Of a stretch of 64,000 bases of DNA, positions 24,813-33,349 are shown one piece after another. Within the stretch, counting starts at the first letter, position 1. The number at the start of each line of letters is the position of its first letter. The position numbers and the translations under genes were made by a program. Below the pieces are notes generated by a model that ran no database searches, was not told the origin of the DNA, and saw only the letters and a list, made by a program, of their open reading frames with translations. The DNA is taken from positions 1-64,000 of the forward strand of contig CAYXBP010000005.1 of NCBI GenBank assembly GCA_964463355.1, given 5' to 3'. This DNA is from Firm-04 sp964463355 (GTDB lineage Bacteria > Bacillota > Clostridia > Oscillospirales > Ruminococcaceae).

Positions 24813-25211
24813 TCACAGTGTCGGTGGCTGCTTTTTTGCGGGCAGCAGCGCACCAACGGTATAGATAATGCGCGGATACATCAGCGGGATGGCAACACCC
24901 AATCCTGCAATTGGGCGGAAGCGGTAGGCAATCGCAAAGGCGACACCAACGATCAGCAATCGTACGGAATAGCTTACGAGATAGCGTTTATCATGTGTGC
25001 CTGTTTGCTTGGCACATTCAGCAATTTTCAGCGCGGTACGGCTCAGCAGCCACATAGAGAGCAGCATGGCGGCTGTACCAAGGAGAAGTCCCATGGCGAT
25101 GGGCAGTGTCAGCCCCAAAAATGCAATGCTGATTCCATACGCAGCGATATCTAATATGACTGACCATTTTGTCATATGCAGTAAATCTTTCTTTAGCAGC
25201 TCCGCTTCCAT
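24813..25211 (-). CDS. atpI: ATP synthase subunit I (AtpI-like)
   Basis: A 132-residue protein with four predicted membrane helices, placed first in the operon, as AtpI is. AtpI assists assembly of the c-ring or Mg2+/Na+ uptake in other bacteria. Sequence identity within this family is low, so the call rests on topology and position. Confidence 0.8.
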   Translation of the reverse strand: MEAELLKKDLLHMTKWSVILDIAAYGISIAFLGLTLPIAMGLLLGTAAMLLSMWLLSRTALKIAECAKQTGTHDKRYLVSYSVRLLIVGVAFAIAYRFRPIAGLGVAIPLMYPRIIYTVGALLPAKKQPPTL

Positions 25212-25239
25212 CTATCACATCCACCCTTTCACATCAAAT

Positions 25240-25268
25240 AGTATACCAGAAATCTCTGGAAAATGGAA
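25240..25268 (-). promoter_or_regulatory. Promoter of the atp operon
   Basis: On the minus strand TTCCAT (25268-25263) and TATACT (25245-25240) are 17 bases apart, about 30 bases before the atpI start. A small inverted repeat CCAGA/TCTGG lies inside the spacer. Confidence 0.55.
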
Positions 25269-25334
25269 TGCTTTTAGCGAAATTTTACGCAAATTTTCAC
25301 ATTGGCAGCCTGTAACACAGGGAAGCCACTGGTG

Positions 25335-25375
25335 CTTCTTGCATTTTTTGCAAAACCGTGATATAATGCAAGAAG
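25335..25375. repeat. 10-bp inverted repeat overlapping a rightward promoter-like sequence
   Basis: CTTCTTGCAT (25335-25344) and ATGCAAGAAG (25366-25375) are perfect inverted copies 21 bases apart. TTGCAT (25339) and TATAAT (25362) within them have a 17-base spacing in the plus direction, which would read antisense into the gene at 25383. On the minus strand the same repeat could be a weak terminator for that gene, but no T-run follows. Confidence 0.5.
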
Positions 25376-25382
25376 ATTTTGG

Positions 25383-25883
25383 TCATTCTTCTGGGCAGAT
25401 TGTGACGGCAGGCGGTTTTTGTTTCTTTTTTCGTCTACGAACGCTTAGCACCGAAATGCCCAAAACGGCAGGAAATACGGTCAGTAAGCAGCCGATGCGC
25501 AATTGATCGGTTGTGGTGTGAAAGTCTACGATACGCGTGTGCGGGTCGTTGTTGTCATAGTACATGGTTAGAATTTCCCCGATTTGCAGCGCACTTTGAG
25601 ATGATGTCGTGCAGGTCGCGCCGAGTTTTTCCTTGGCTTTGGCATCAATTGGCTCCAGTGTGATGATGTCCCGGTTGACACTTGTATCGGTGCGGGTGAT
25701 GCTTGTGACACATACAGGTACTGCTGCATAGGTGCTTTTTGCCTTTTGCAGCGTATGGAACTCCCATAGCCCGAGTGAAAGAATCAGAATACCGTAGCAC
25801 ATCACGCCAATGAGTATGACAGTGAACACAATGCTGATGATCCTGCGATAGAGCGGTGTGAATGGCTTCTGATGGCTGTTCAT
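25383..25883 (-). CDS. DUF3592-like membrane protein
   Basis: A 166-residue protein with membrane helices near residues 13-38 and 128-147 and a soluble domain between them. The spacing and the motif IGEILTMYYDNNDPHTRIVD resemble DUF3592 proteins, but the assignment is tentative. The tail is very basic (RRRKKKQK). Monocistronic with its own promoter. Confidence 0.65.
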   Translation of the reverse strand: MNSHQKPFTPLYRRIISIVFTVILIGVMCYGILILSLGLWEFHTLQKAKSTYAAVPVCVTSITRTDTSVNRDIITLEPIDAKAKEKLGATCTTSSQSALQIGEILTMYYDNNDPHTRIVDFHTTTDQLRIGCLLTVFPAVLGISVLSVRRRKKKQKPPAVTICPEE

Positions 25884-25922
25884 GCTTGTTCCCCCCTAAT
25901 CCTTTTTGATCTCTATGGGGTC

Positions 25923-25951
25923 ATTATACCATATTTTTTTCCGTCCTGCAA
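25923..25951 (-). promoter_or_regulatory. Promoter of the DUF3592-like gene
   Basis: On the minus strand TTGCAG (25951-25946) and TATAAT (25928-25923) are 17 bases apart, 40 bases before the start. Confidence 0.65.
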
Positions 25952-26008
25952 GTAGCATGGCGTAGATGCGCAGTGCAATTTGTATGCGAACAGAAAGGAA
26001 AATGAAAG

Positions 26009-27502
26009 ATGGCGTTTCAACCCTTGATCGACTACGCTCTGCAACAGAAGCTGCTTGCTGCGGAGGATGCCGTGTATTGTGAGAATCTCTTGACTGCATT
26101 GTACGGCTATGATGCACCCGCAGCACTCCACGCAGCATTGTCAACGCAAGCAGAAAACACAACGCTGGCGGCATTGCTGGAGAGCTATACCGAACTTGCG
26201 CTGCAAAAGGGCATGATACCAGAGGATACGGTGACACAGCGTGATTTGTTTGCCACGAAGCTTATGGGGATACTCACGCCACCGCCTTCCCTAGTCAACC
26301 GCCGCTTTGCTGAGTTGTATCGCGAATCTCCGAAGGCTGCCACCGATTGGTTTTACGGCATCTGCTGTGCAAACGGATACATCCAGCAGGAGCGCATTGC
26401 AAAGAATGTACAGTGGGATACACATACGGCATATGGTGATTTGCACATTACCATCAATCTTTCCAAGCCTGAAAAAGATCCTAAGGCGATTGCCGCTGCT
26501 GCTGCGGCAAAACCAGTGGGTTACCCCACCTGCCAGCTTTGCGTGGAAAACGTTGGTTATGCCGGGCGACTTGACCACCCTGCACGGCAAAATCTGCGCA
26601 TCGTACCTTACACATCGGCGGGGGAACAATGGGGGTTGCAGTATTCGCCCTATGCGTATTATCCGCAGCATTGCATTGCCTTGAACAGTTTGCACACGCC
26701 CATGCAGATCGACCATAAATGCTTCACACAGCTTCTGGATTTCGTGAAGGTGTTCCCACATTATTTCATCGGATCCAACGCGGATTTGCCCATTGTTGGG
26801 GGATCAATTCTAAGCCATGCGCATTTTCAAGGCGGGATTGATTGTTTTCCCATGACCACAGCACCCATTGTGCAGACTGTGGCAATCGCGAACTTTGCGG
26901 ATATGCACTGCGGCATTGTGGATTGGCCTATGTCGGTGCTGCGCATTTCTGGAGAGGATCCTGTGCGTCTTGCGGCGCTTGCTAATGTGATTCTACAGGC
27001 ATGGCGCACTTATACGGATGAAGATATGCAGCTTTTTGCTGAAACGGATGGTGTGCCGCACCATACCATTACGCCCATTGCGCGCCGCAGGGGAGCAGCC
27101 TATGAACTGGATTTGGTACTGCGCGATAATCACACTACGGCAGAGCATCCTATGGGTGTGTATCATCCCCACGCAGAACTGCACCACATCAAGAAGGAGA
27201 ATATCGGGCTGATTGAGGTGATGGGTCTGGCGGTGCTGCCCGCGCGGCTAAAAACCGAATTGGAGCAGCTGAAGCATCTGCTGCAATCAGGCGGTGATTT
27301 GCGTGCAGATGAAGCAACGGCAAAGCACGCCGATTGGGTGGAGCAATGGCTGCCAGATTATCCCGAAACGACCGATTATGATGCTGTTTTGCGTGAAGAA
27401 GTCGGTAAGGTATTTTTGCAGGTGCTGACCCATTGCGGTGTTTATCCGCGCACAGAACAAGGCTTGCAGGGTTTCCTGCGATTCCTTGCTTCCATTCAAT
27501 AA
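26009..27502 (+). CDS. galT: UDP-glucose--hexose-1-phosphate uridylyltransferase, GalT type 2
   Basis: A 497-residue enzyme of the long Firmicute GalT class. It carries GYPTCQLCVENVGYAGR, HYFIGSNADLPIVGGSILSHAHFQGG with the catalytic His-x-His-x-Gln, and VYHPHAELHHIKKENIGLIEVMG. It exchanges UMP between UDP-glucose and galactose 1-phosphate in the Leloir pathway. The ATG at 26009 follows GAAAGGAAAATGAAAG; an out-of-frame ATG sits between. No galK or galE is in the window. Confidence 0.93.
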   Translation: MAFQPLIDYALQQKLLAAEDAVYCENLLTALYGYDAPAALHAALSTQAENTTLAALLESYTELALQKGMIPEDTVTQRDLFATKLMGILTPPPSLVNRRFAELYRESPKAATDWFYGICCANGYIQQERIAKNVQWDTHTAYGDLHITINLSKPEKDPKAIAAAAAAKPVGYPTCQLCVENVGYAGRLDHPARQNLRIVPYTSAGEQWGLQYSPYAYYPQHCIALNSLHTPMQIDHKCFTQLLDFVKVFPHYFIGSNADLPIVGGSILSHAHFQGGIDCFPMTTAPIVQTVAIANFADMHCGIVDWPMSVLRISGEDPVRLAALANVILQAWRTYTDEDMQLFAETDGVPHHTITPIARRRGAAYELDLVLRDNHTTAEHPMGVYHPHAELHHIKKENIGLIEVMGLAVLPARLKTELEQLKHLLQSGGDLRADEATAKHADWVEQWLPDYPETTDYDAVLREEVGKVFLQVLTHCGVYPRTEQGLQGFLRFLASIQ

Positions 27503-27528
27503 AGCTTGAAAAACAGGAGGATTCTTTT

Positions 27529-28860
27529 ATGCAAACCAAACAGATTCGTATCATGTCTGTGCTGGCAGCAACCGCTGTAGCAGCCGCAGTTATGCCAATC
27601 ACACAAGCGTCGGCAATGGCATCTCCATCACCCATTATTAACCGGAATGGCGCAGTATATTCTGATCAGCAATCTACTGCCTATGCTTCCTGCAATGATA
27701 TTTATTATGATGCATGGCGTGGCAACGAGGGCAGCTATCTTGCATTTGATCTGTCCGCAGTGCCTGTTGCAGAGCGCAGTTTGATCAATTTTGCATGGTA
27801 TTCTACCGCGTGGAACAGTTACGACTACACCGTGAAAAATGAAAACGGTCAGCAGGCACCTGCGGCGTATACCATCTCGGTGAATGCCGCAGAGGGTGGT
27901 GCTTACCCCACCGATGGCTGGGTGGCGGTGGCAAAGATTACCGATAACGTATACCATTCTCGTCAGCATCTGGTGGAGATGACAGGCTACAATTGGGTGC
28001 AGATTACCATTGATACTGCCATGAGCGGCGGCAGCGTATCGCTGAATGTGGATATCCACAACTGCGCTGAGGGCGTTGACAGCTGGATATTCTACGGCGA
28101 CAGCATCACGGCAGGTGGAATGACGACCTTTTCAACGGGTGAAGGCAATTTTGCAGATCATATCCACGCGTTGAACACCAACTACTATCCTGCGCAGGAA
28201 AACGGCGGCATTGGCGGTATTTTTAGTACCGATGGCAAAAACAACATTGATCGATGGCTGGCCGATTTCCCTGGCACCTATGTCAGCATCGCTTATGGTA
28301 CAAACGATTGCTGGGGCAATCAGACGGGTGCGGCAAAGTATTATGAAAATCTTGCATATATGGTAGAGGCGATTCAGGCAGCAGGCAAGGTCGCAGTGCT
28401 GCCAACAATTCCTTATTCCACGGAACCTGGTATCATCCCCTATATCGACAGCTATAATGCGCAGGTGTATGCGATTTACGAAGCGTATCCCGATGTGGTA
28501 AAAGGGCCTGATTTTTACGGAATCATTCAAGATAATCCATCTTATCTCAGCAGTGATGGTGTACATCCCAGCAGTGATGGCTATAATGCCATGCGCAAAA
28601 TCTGGGCAGAAACTGTTTACGAGAGCATCTATATGGCAGAAAGTGCGCCGACAGCGTTGTTGGCAGGCGATGTCAACGAGGATGGTGAGCTGTCTATGGC
28701 GGATATCGTTCGTTTTGCAAAGCATCTTACGGGGGATGCCCCCCTGACAACCACCCATTGGGGCATCGTTGCTGACCTGAACGGCGATAACGCACTGGAT
28801 GCGGCGGATTATACGCTGGTGAAGCGCGCAGTGCTGCTCATTACGCCGATGCCGCTGTGA
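27529..28860 (+). CDS. Secreted SGNH/GDSL esterase with dockerin
   Basis: A 443-residue protein with signal peptide (1-31), an N-terminal beta-sandwich domain (about 38-180), an SGNH hydrolase domain (184-368) and a C-terminal dockerin (380-437). Catalytic blocks: YGDSITAGG with nucleophile Ser192, YGTNDCWG with Asn259, and DGVHPSSDG with Asp343 and His346. The layout, with a jelly-roll before SGNH, resembles CE2-type carbohydrate esterases, so deacetylation of hemicellulose is likely. The dockerin has two full loops (GDVNEDGELSMAD and ADLNGDNALDAAD), unlike those of the GH9, GH26 and PL1 proteins. GGAGG precedes the ATG, 26 bases after galT. Confidence 0.9.
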   Translation: MQTKQIRIMSVLAATAVAAAVMPITQASAMASPSPIINRNGAVYSDQQSTAYASCNDIYYDAWRGNEGSYLAFDLSAVPVAERSLINFAWYSTAWNSYDYTVKNENGQQAPAAYTISVNAAEGGAYPTDGWVAVAKITDNVYHSRQHLVEMTGYNWVQITIDTAMSGGSVSLNVDIHNCAEGVDSWIFYGDSITAGGMTTFSTGEGNFADHIHALNTNYYPAQENGGIGGIFSTDGKNNIDRWLADFPGTYVSIAYGTNDCWGNQTGAAKYYENLAYMVEAIQAAGKVAVLPTIPYSTEPGIIPYIDSYNAQVYAIYEAYPDVVKGPDFYGIIQDNPSYLSSDGVHPSSDGYNAMRKIWAETVYESIYMAESAPTALLAGDVNEDGELSMADIVRFAKHLTGDAPLTTTHWGIVADLNGDNALDAADYTLVKRAVLLITPMPL

Positions 28861-28868
28861 GGTGTGCT

Positions 28869-29282
28869 ATGCGTATGAGAAAAGCAAAAATTGCCTTTTT
28901 TCTGCTGCTGTGTGGAGGACTCCTTTGCGGTTGCGGAGAGGAAAACGAAATGCAGTATATCAAAACCAGTGTAATGTACGAAACGTTCTACGATATGTAT
29001 TCTGATCCAGAGGCGTATCTTGGCAAGCAGTATCATATGGTTGGCGAACTGTATGTTCATGATGATACTGACAATGGCGCAACGATCTATTCCGTGTACT
29101 GTGAGCAGGATGGTGCAGGTCTGGGCATTGAGCTGGACTGGGACAATTATGACGGCCTTGCGGAGGGAGATATGATTACCGTAGAGGGCAAGCTGGAACA
29201 GGAATCCGGCACACACCATGGACAGACTGTAGAATATCTGGTGCTGCGCGTGACCATGCTTGAAAAAAGAAACGAGTCTTAA
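28869..29282 (+). CDS. Small lipoprotein with OB-fold-like domain
   Basis: A 137-residue predicted lipoprotein: signal peptide MRMRKAKIAFFLLLCGGLLCGC with lipobox LCGC. The mature domain has the pattern YSDPEAYLGKQYHMVGELYV...GDMITVEGKLEQ, resembling small OB-fold proteins. It starts 8 bases after the esterase stop, with GAGGTG spanning the junction, so the two are probably co-transcribed. Function unknown. Confidence 0.75.
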   Translation: MRMRKAKIAFFLLLCGGLLCGCGEENEMQYIKTSVMYETFYDMYSDPEAYLGKQYHMVGELYVHDDTDNGATIYSVYCEQDGAGLGIELDWDNYDGLAEGDMITVEGKLEQESGTHHGQTVEYLVLRVTMLEKRNES

Positions 29283-29669
29283 GGGAAACGTATCAACACA
29301 GTTATCCCAGCACAGTACAGCCCAAAACGATTCTAAAAATCAGCAATATGCACAGAGAACAAGCATCACATTTGGGAAATTATCCAAAAAGTAATGCTGT
29401 TTACCGCAAAGTTCTTGACATTTCGTATGATATGTGTTATGATATTAGAGTGGGAAGAGAGGTGCTGTCGCTTGTTATTCTCATAAAAAGCATATATAGT
29501 ATAAAACATAAACACGCGAAATACATGAAACACACACTGAACACACTGCACCATGAACCATGCTCTGATTTGTGGGGTTTCCAACGAAAGGAAAAGGGAT
29601 GCTTGTTCGGTATGCGAACTGCATCTGTAAGGCGCACACCTTGCAATGCCGTTGAGAGGAGGAAAACCT
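29283..29669 (+). other. Intergenic stretch with promoter and long leader
   Basis: No gene is supported. The one clear element is the promoter at 29415-29443, which gives the next gene an untranslated leader of about 220 bases. The leader has no long perfect hairpin that I can see. Confidence 0.6.
29415..29443 (+). promoter_or_regulatory. Strong sigma-A promoter
   Basis: A consensus TTGACA (29415-29420) and TATGAT (29438-29443) are separated by 17 bases. It drives the gene at 29670 through a long leader. Confidence 0.75.
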
Positions 29670-30713
29670 ATGTATAACACACCTGATAAACATCGTAAAA
29701 ATGTTGATGGTCGTTCCAAGTTTGATTTTTCCGATATTGATCATCTTGACCGCGCGACAGAAGCATTCATGAAAGAACAGCGCAGGGCTTTGGGGCATCG
29801 TGCTGTGAATCTGGACGCTGTGGCGGAGCAGGGAAAGCGCGCACTCGTTTTTGTGGTGTTGGGTGCCGTTTTTGTAACGGCGTTGGTAGCAGGCATCCGT
29901 TTTGGCATCTCTGATGATGCACTGCGTGACCCAAATACATCTGCTAGTGATTCTCTTGCGGAATCGGGTACAAACCAGACCACCGATGGCAGTAGCAACG
30001 ACCAATCCAAGGGTGATGCCAACGGTGCGGCGACTACCGCCGTGACTACTGCGCCATCAACGATCTCCGTGACAACAGAACCCACCACTTATCAAGAGGA
30101 TTCTGTGGTTTCTACCACATTGCCCCAACTGACTGCCAGCAACATCGTGATGATGACGACGCTTTCAACGGCAGACACCGATCAGAATCTGACCACACCA
30201 GCAAGTTCTACCACGCGAAATAGTGCGGCAACACCCAAAACCAGCACTTCTGGTACAACGTCAACCCATGGAACGATCTCGACTACAACTTCAACCACCA
30301 CGCAGCGATCAACCACTACTACATCTACGACCCGTAAAACGTCGACCACAACGACTTCTTCTACGACCACAACCACTACTACCACAATCGCGAAAAAGGC
30401 AGACGTGACGGTAAAACGAACTCGGCTCGTTTCCTGCGAGGAAAACGATGACGGGAAGTTTGTTGTGAAGGTGCAGGTGTATCTGCAAAACAAAGGCAAT
30501 GCAACTGCCTCCAATATCGAAGCAACGGTTTGTGTGAACAACTGTACCTATGTTACCACTATGACCTCTGATTGGAACGCGCAGATCAGCGGGGGACGTC
30601 CAGTGGTGGATTATGACGGTACCCTTGCTCCAAACGAAGAAATCAGTGTAACGCTGTTCTTTATCACAAACCGTTATCTTTCGAGCTGTTCGTCAGACTG
30701 TTCTTTCGATTGA
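29670..30713 (+). CDS. Membrane-anchored protein with Thr-rich stalk and CARDB-like domain
   Basis: A 347-residue protein: a cytoplasmic N-terminus of about 60 residues, one membrane helix (ALVFVVLGAVFVTALVAGI), a Ser/Thr stalk of about 160 residues with tracts of up to eight Thr, and a C-terminal beta-sandwich (about 245-335: DVTVKRTRLVSCEEN, LQNKGNATASNIEATVCV) like CARDB adhesion domains. The domain has Cys pairs that may form disulfides, and the end is Cys/Ser rich. No catalytic motif. GAGGAGG precedes the ATG. Probable surface-exposed binding or adhesion protein. Confidence 0.75.
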   Translation: MYNTPDKHRKNVDGRSKFDFSDIDHLDRATEAFMKEQRRALGHRAVNLDAVAEQGKRALVFVVLGAVFVTALVAGIRFGISDDALRDPNTSASDSLAESGTNQTTDGSSNDQSKGDANGAATTAVTTAPSTISVTTEPTTYQEDSVVSTTLPQLTASNIVMMTTLSTADTDQNLTTPASSTTRNSAATPKTSTSGTTSTHGTISTTTSTTTQRSTTTTSTTRKTSTTTTSSTTTTTTTTIAKKADVTVKRTRLVSCEENDDGKFVVKVQVYLQNKGNATASNIEATVCVNNCTYVTTMTSDWNAQISGGRPVVDYDGTLAPNEEISVTLFFITNRYLSSCSSDCSFD

Positions 30714-30745
30714 ATGCAGCTTGCAGCATCTCAACAGAATACAAC

Positions 30746-30783
30746 AAAGCCATGTTCCGCAAAACAGAGGAACATGGCTTTTT
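30746..30783. terminator. Bidirectional terminator between the CARDB-like gene and ilvE
   Basis: A perfect 13-bp stem AAAGCCATGTTCC/GGAACATGGCTTT with a 10-base loop, followed by T residues. It serves the convergent genes on both sides. Confidence 0.85.
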
Positions 30784-30801
30784 GTATGTCGTCAATTACA
30801 A

Positions 30802-31869
30802 TTACTCTACAGGAACAATCCAACCGAACTGATCAGCAATCTTGCCCCACTGCATACCAGTCATGGTATCGTAGATCTTTTGGGAAACAGCACCGATTTT
30901 GTTGCCATTGATCTCCATAACTTTATCACCAAATTTCAGGTGGCCAACGGGCGAGATCACAGCAGCAGTACCAGTTCCGAACACTTCATCCAGCTTGCCT
31001 GCATCGTATGCTTCCGCAATCTCTGCAATGGAGATGCGGCGCTCGGTCACTTTCATGCCCCAGCTCTTGCACAGCTCAATGACTGATTTTCTGGTGATAC
31101 CAGGCAAAATCGAGCCTTGCAAGGCAGGCGTAATAACTTCGCCGTCCACAACGAAGAAGATGTTCATTGCACCAACTTCTTCGATGTACTTCTGCTCAAC
31201 GCCATCCAGCCAAAGCACCTGAGAATAACCGACCTTGTGCGCCTCGTCCTGACCAATCAAAGACGCAGCGTAGTTACCACCAGTTTTCGTGTAGCCCATG
31301 CCGCCGCGAACTGCACGGACATACTTGGACTCCACATAGATCTTGACAGGATCCAGACCAGAAGCATAATATGCACCAGAAGGCGACAGAATGATGATGA
31401 ACATATACTCATCGCCAGGGCGCACGCCCAGGAAAGGATCAACCGCGATGATAAAAGGACGAATGTACAGTGCCGCACCTTCGGTAGAGGGAACCCAGTC
31501 CTTCTCGATTTTCAGCAGCTCCATCAACCCTTCCATTGCCGTTTCCACGGGCAGCTCAGGAATGACCAGACGCTGATTGGAGCTGTTGAGACGCTTGAAG
31601 TTTTCCTCGGGGCGGAACAGTTGAATTCCACCGTCTGCACGGCGATATGCCTTCATGCCCTCAAAAACCTCTTGCCCATAGTGCAGGCACAGGGCAGCGG
31701 GGCTTAGTGACAAATTGCCATATGGTACGATGCGCGCATCGTGCCAGCCCTCACCGGTTTTATAGTCCATGATGAACATATAATCGGTGAAGATTTTGCC
31801 GAAGCCCAACTTCGTTTCATCGGCAGGCTTCTGCTTGAGTGCAGTTGCTTTTTCAAATCGAATATTCAT
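30802..31869 (-). CDS. ilvE: Branched-chain amino acid aminotransferase
   Basis: A 355-residue class IV PLP aminotransferase of the long BCAT type. It has FGKIFTDYMF, GQEVFEGMKAYRR, YIRPFI, GMGYTKTGGNYAAS with the PLP Lys, EVGAMNIFFV and GTGTAAVISPV. It catalyses the last step of Val, Leu and Ile synthesis. The ATG at 31869 follows GAGGAACTGAAA. It is the second gene behind a 42-residue membrane ORF. Confidence 0.95.
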   Translation of the reverse strand: MNIRFEKATALKQKPADETKLGFGKIFTDYMFIMDYKTGEGWHDARIVPYGNLSLSPAALCLHYGQEVFEGMKAYRRADGGIQLFRPEENFKRLNSSNQRLVIPELPVETAMEGLMELLKIEKDWVPSTEGAALYIRPFIIAVDPFLGVRPGDEYMFIIILSPSGAYYASGLDPVKIYVESKYVRAVRGGMGYTKTGGNYAASLIGQDEAHKVGYSQVLWLDGVEQKYIEEVGAMNIFFVVDGEVITPALQGSILPGITRKSVIELCKSWGMKVTERRISIAEIAEAYDAGKLDEVFGTGTAAVISPVGHLKFGDKVMEINGNKIGAVSQKIYDTMTGMQWGKIADQFGWIVPVE

Positions 31870-31924
31870 TTTCAGTTCCTCTTTTCTGAATAAGAATAAT
31901 GTTCTCTGCGGATGTGAAAACACA

Positions 31925-32053
31925 TCAGCAGGCATTGCCTGTAAAGTAACGGGGACGATACTTGGTGCGGTAAAGCTCCATCGCATAACGGACGGAAATC
32001 AGCGCAGTGCAGAAAATAGCGATCAGCAGTAAAACTTTGACGACTTGTTTCAT
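31925..32053 (-). CDS. Small membrane protein (42 aa)
   Basis: A 42-residue ORF: MKQVVKVLLLIAIFCTALISV forms one membrane helix, followed by a basic, Tyr-rich tail ending in GNAC. GGGAGG lies seven bases before the ATG and a strong promoter is 40 bases upstream, so translation is likely. It precedes ilvE by 55 bases on the same transcript. No family recognised. Confidence 0.6.
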   Translation of the reverse strand: MKQVVKVLLLIAIFCTALISVRYAMELYRTKYRPRYFTGNAC

Positions 32054-32093
32054 GGTAAGCAACCTCCCATCACAAAAAATGAACCACGCTCTT

Positions 32094-32122
32094 ATTATAG
32101 CACAAAATTTCCAATACAACAA
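32094..32122 (-). promoter_or_regulatory. Promoter of the small membrane ORF and ilvE
   Basis: On the minus strand TTGTTG (32122-32117) and TATAAT (32099-32094) are 17 bases apart. Confidence 0.7.
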
Positions 32123-32171
32123 TAGTTTTCGAAAATTTTTTTTTGCACGCTTGAAAAAATGAGAAAAGCAC

Positions 32172-32200
32172 TTGCAAAAAAGCCACATTTCCTTTATAAT
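32172..32200 (+). promoter_or_regulatory. Promoter of the small basic membrane protein/radical SAM unit
   Basis: TTGCAA (32172-32177) and TATAAT (32195-32200) are 17 bases apart, 49 bases before the GTG start. It is divergent from the ilvE promoter. Confidence 0.75.
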
Positions 32201-32248
32201 GGTGGTATGGATTGTTGTGCAGTGCATACTGCGGAAAGGAGTCGCCCA

Positions 32249-32494
32249 GTGCTACAGAATCAGACCACCCCATCGGCAAGTAAGCCGATTCGAAAGACGA
32301 CCTCTGATAAGAAACGCCGTCGTCGTCATCGTCGCCCTGCCGTTGTGTTCCGTGCGAGTATGCTGGTGTTTATCTGGCTGATCTGTTTTTTCTCCTGCTT
32401 TGTAGCTTACATGATCGGCAAAAATATGTTTGATGATAAAGATAAACAAGATGCAGCTGAAAGATGCGGTACAAGCGTTGTATGCACACTGTGA
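32249..32494 (+). CDS. Small basic single-helix membrane protein
   Basis: An 81-residue protein read from GTG at 32249, seven bases after AAAGGAG. A strongly basic stretch (DKKRRRRHRRP) precedes one membrane helix (MLVFIWLICFFSCFVAYMIG), and the tail DKDKQDAAERCGTSVVCTL holds two Cys five residues apart. The stop at 32492-32494 lies five bases before the radical SAM start, so the two are coupled. It could be an anchor or a substrate of that enzyme. No family recognised. Confidence 0.6.
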   Translation: MLQNQTTPSASKPIRKTTSDKKRRRRHRRPAVVFRASMLVFIWLICFFSCFVAYMIGKNMFDDKDKQDAAERCGTSVVCTL

Positions 32495-32499
32495 ATACA

Positions 32500-33339
32500 A
32501 TGTATAAACGCGTTTATGTAGAGATCACGAACATTTGTAATATGCACTGCTCGTTCTGTCATGGGCATCACCGTGCTCCCATGCGCATGGATATGCAGAC
32601 GTTTTCGCATATTCTCAGTGAGTTGAAGGGCAAAACCGAATATCTCTACTACCATTTGATGGGTGAGCCGCTGACGCATCCTTTGTTGCCCGCTTTTTTA
32701 CGTCTTGCCAAAGCCGAGGGATTTCATTCTGCGATTACCACCAACGGCACTTTGCTGCCGCAGCACGGGCAGGCACTGCTTGCAGAAGGGCTGTATAAAG
32801 TCAGTGTATCGTTGCACAGCTTTGAGGAAGGATCTGCTGCGGATCTTTTGCAATATCTTGATGGGGTGATACAGTTTGCTCAAAAAGCTTCCGCTGCCGA
32901 TGTGATTGTGTCTCTGCGGCTGTGGAATAAGGGCTGCGTAGGCGACAAAAATGCAGCAATCCTTGCATATCTGCGGAAAAAAATAGACGGCGAATGGAAA
33001 GAAAACAGCCGTGGCTACCGTATCCGTCAAAAGCTGTATCTGGAATGGGGCGACCGTTTTGGTTGGCCTGATTTGTCGGCTGCGGTGCAGGGCAAACAGT
33101 TTTTTTGCTACGGGATGCGTGATCATTTTGGCATTCTCTGCGATGGGAGTGTGGTTCCTTGCTGTTTGGATAGCGAAGGCTGCATCACGCTTGGCAATGT
33201 GCTGACGCAGCCTCTTGCCGAAATTTTAGCATCGCCGCGGGCTGTGGCAATGTATGAAGGTTTTTCCCGCCGCTGTGCCACGGAGGAATTGTGTCGCCGT
33301 TGCGCCTATGCGCAAAGGTTTATCAGATTCAGCCCATAG
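32500..33339 (+). CDS. Radical SAM/SPASM domain protein
   Basis: A 279-residue radical SAM enzyme. EITNICNMHCSFC supplies the CxxxCxxC cluster ligands (Cys13, Cys17, Cys20); MGEPLTHP and TTNGTLL are the SAM-binding segments. A C-terminal SPASM-like region has Cys residues in CYGMRDHFGILCDGSVVPCC and CATEELCRRC for an auxiliary iron-sulfur cluster. SPASM enzymes commonly modify peptides or proteins. The ATG at 32500 is chosen for coupling to the upstream stop; 32482 is possible. No ordinary precursor lies beside it, only the small membrane protein. Confidence 0.85.
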   Translation: MYKRVYVEITNICNMHCSFCHGHHRAPMRMDMQTFSHILSELKGKTEYLYYHLMGEPLTHPLLPAFLRLAKAEGFHSAITTNGTLLPQHGQALLAEGLYKVSVSLHSFEEGSAADLLQYLDGVIQFAQKASAADVIVSLRLWNKGCVGDKNAAILAYLRKKIDGEWKENSRGYRIRQKLYLEWGDRFGWPDLSAAVQGKQFFCYGMRDHFGILCDGSVVPCCLDSEGCITLGNVLTQPLAEILASPRAVAMYEGFSRRCATEELCRRCAYAQRFIRFSP

Positions 33340-33349
33340 ACTATGTAAG

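Noticed and set aside
30182..30541. Minus-strand frame with long Val runs
   Set aside because: It is the reverse of the Thr-rich stalk of the gene at 29670; low-complexity artefact.
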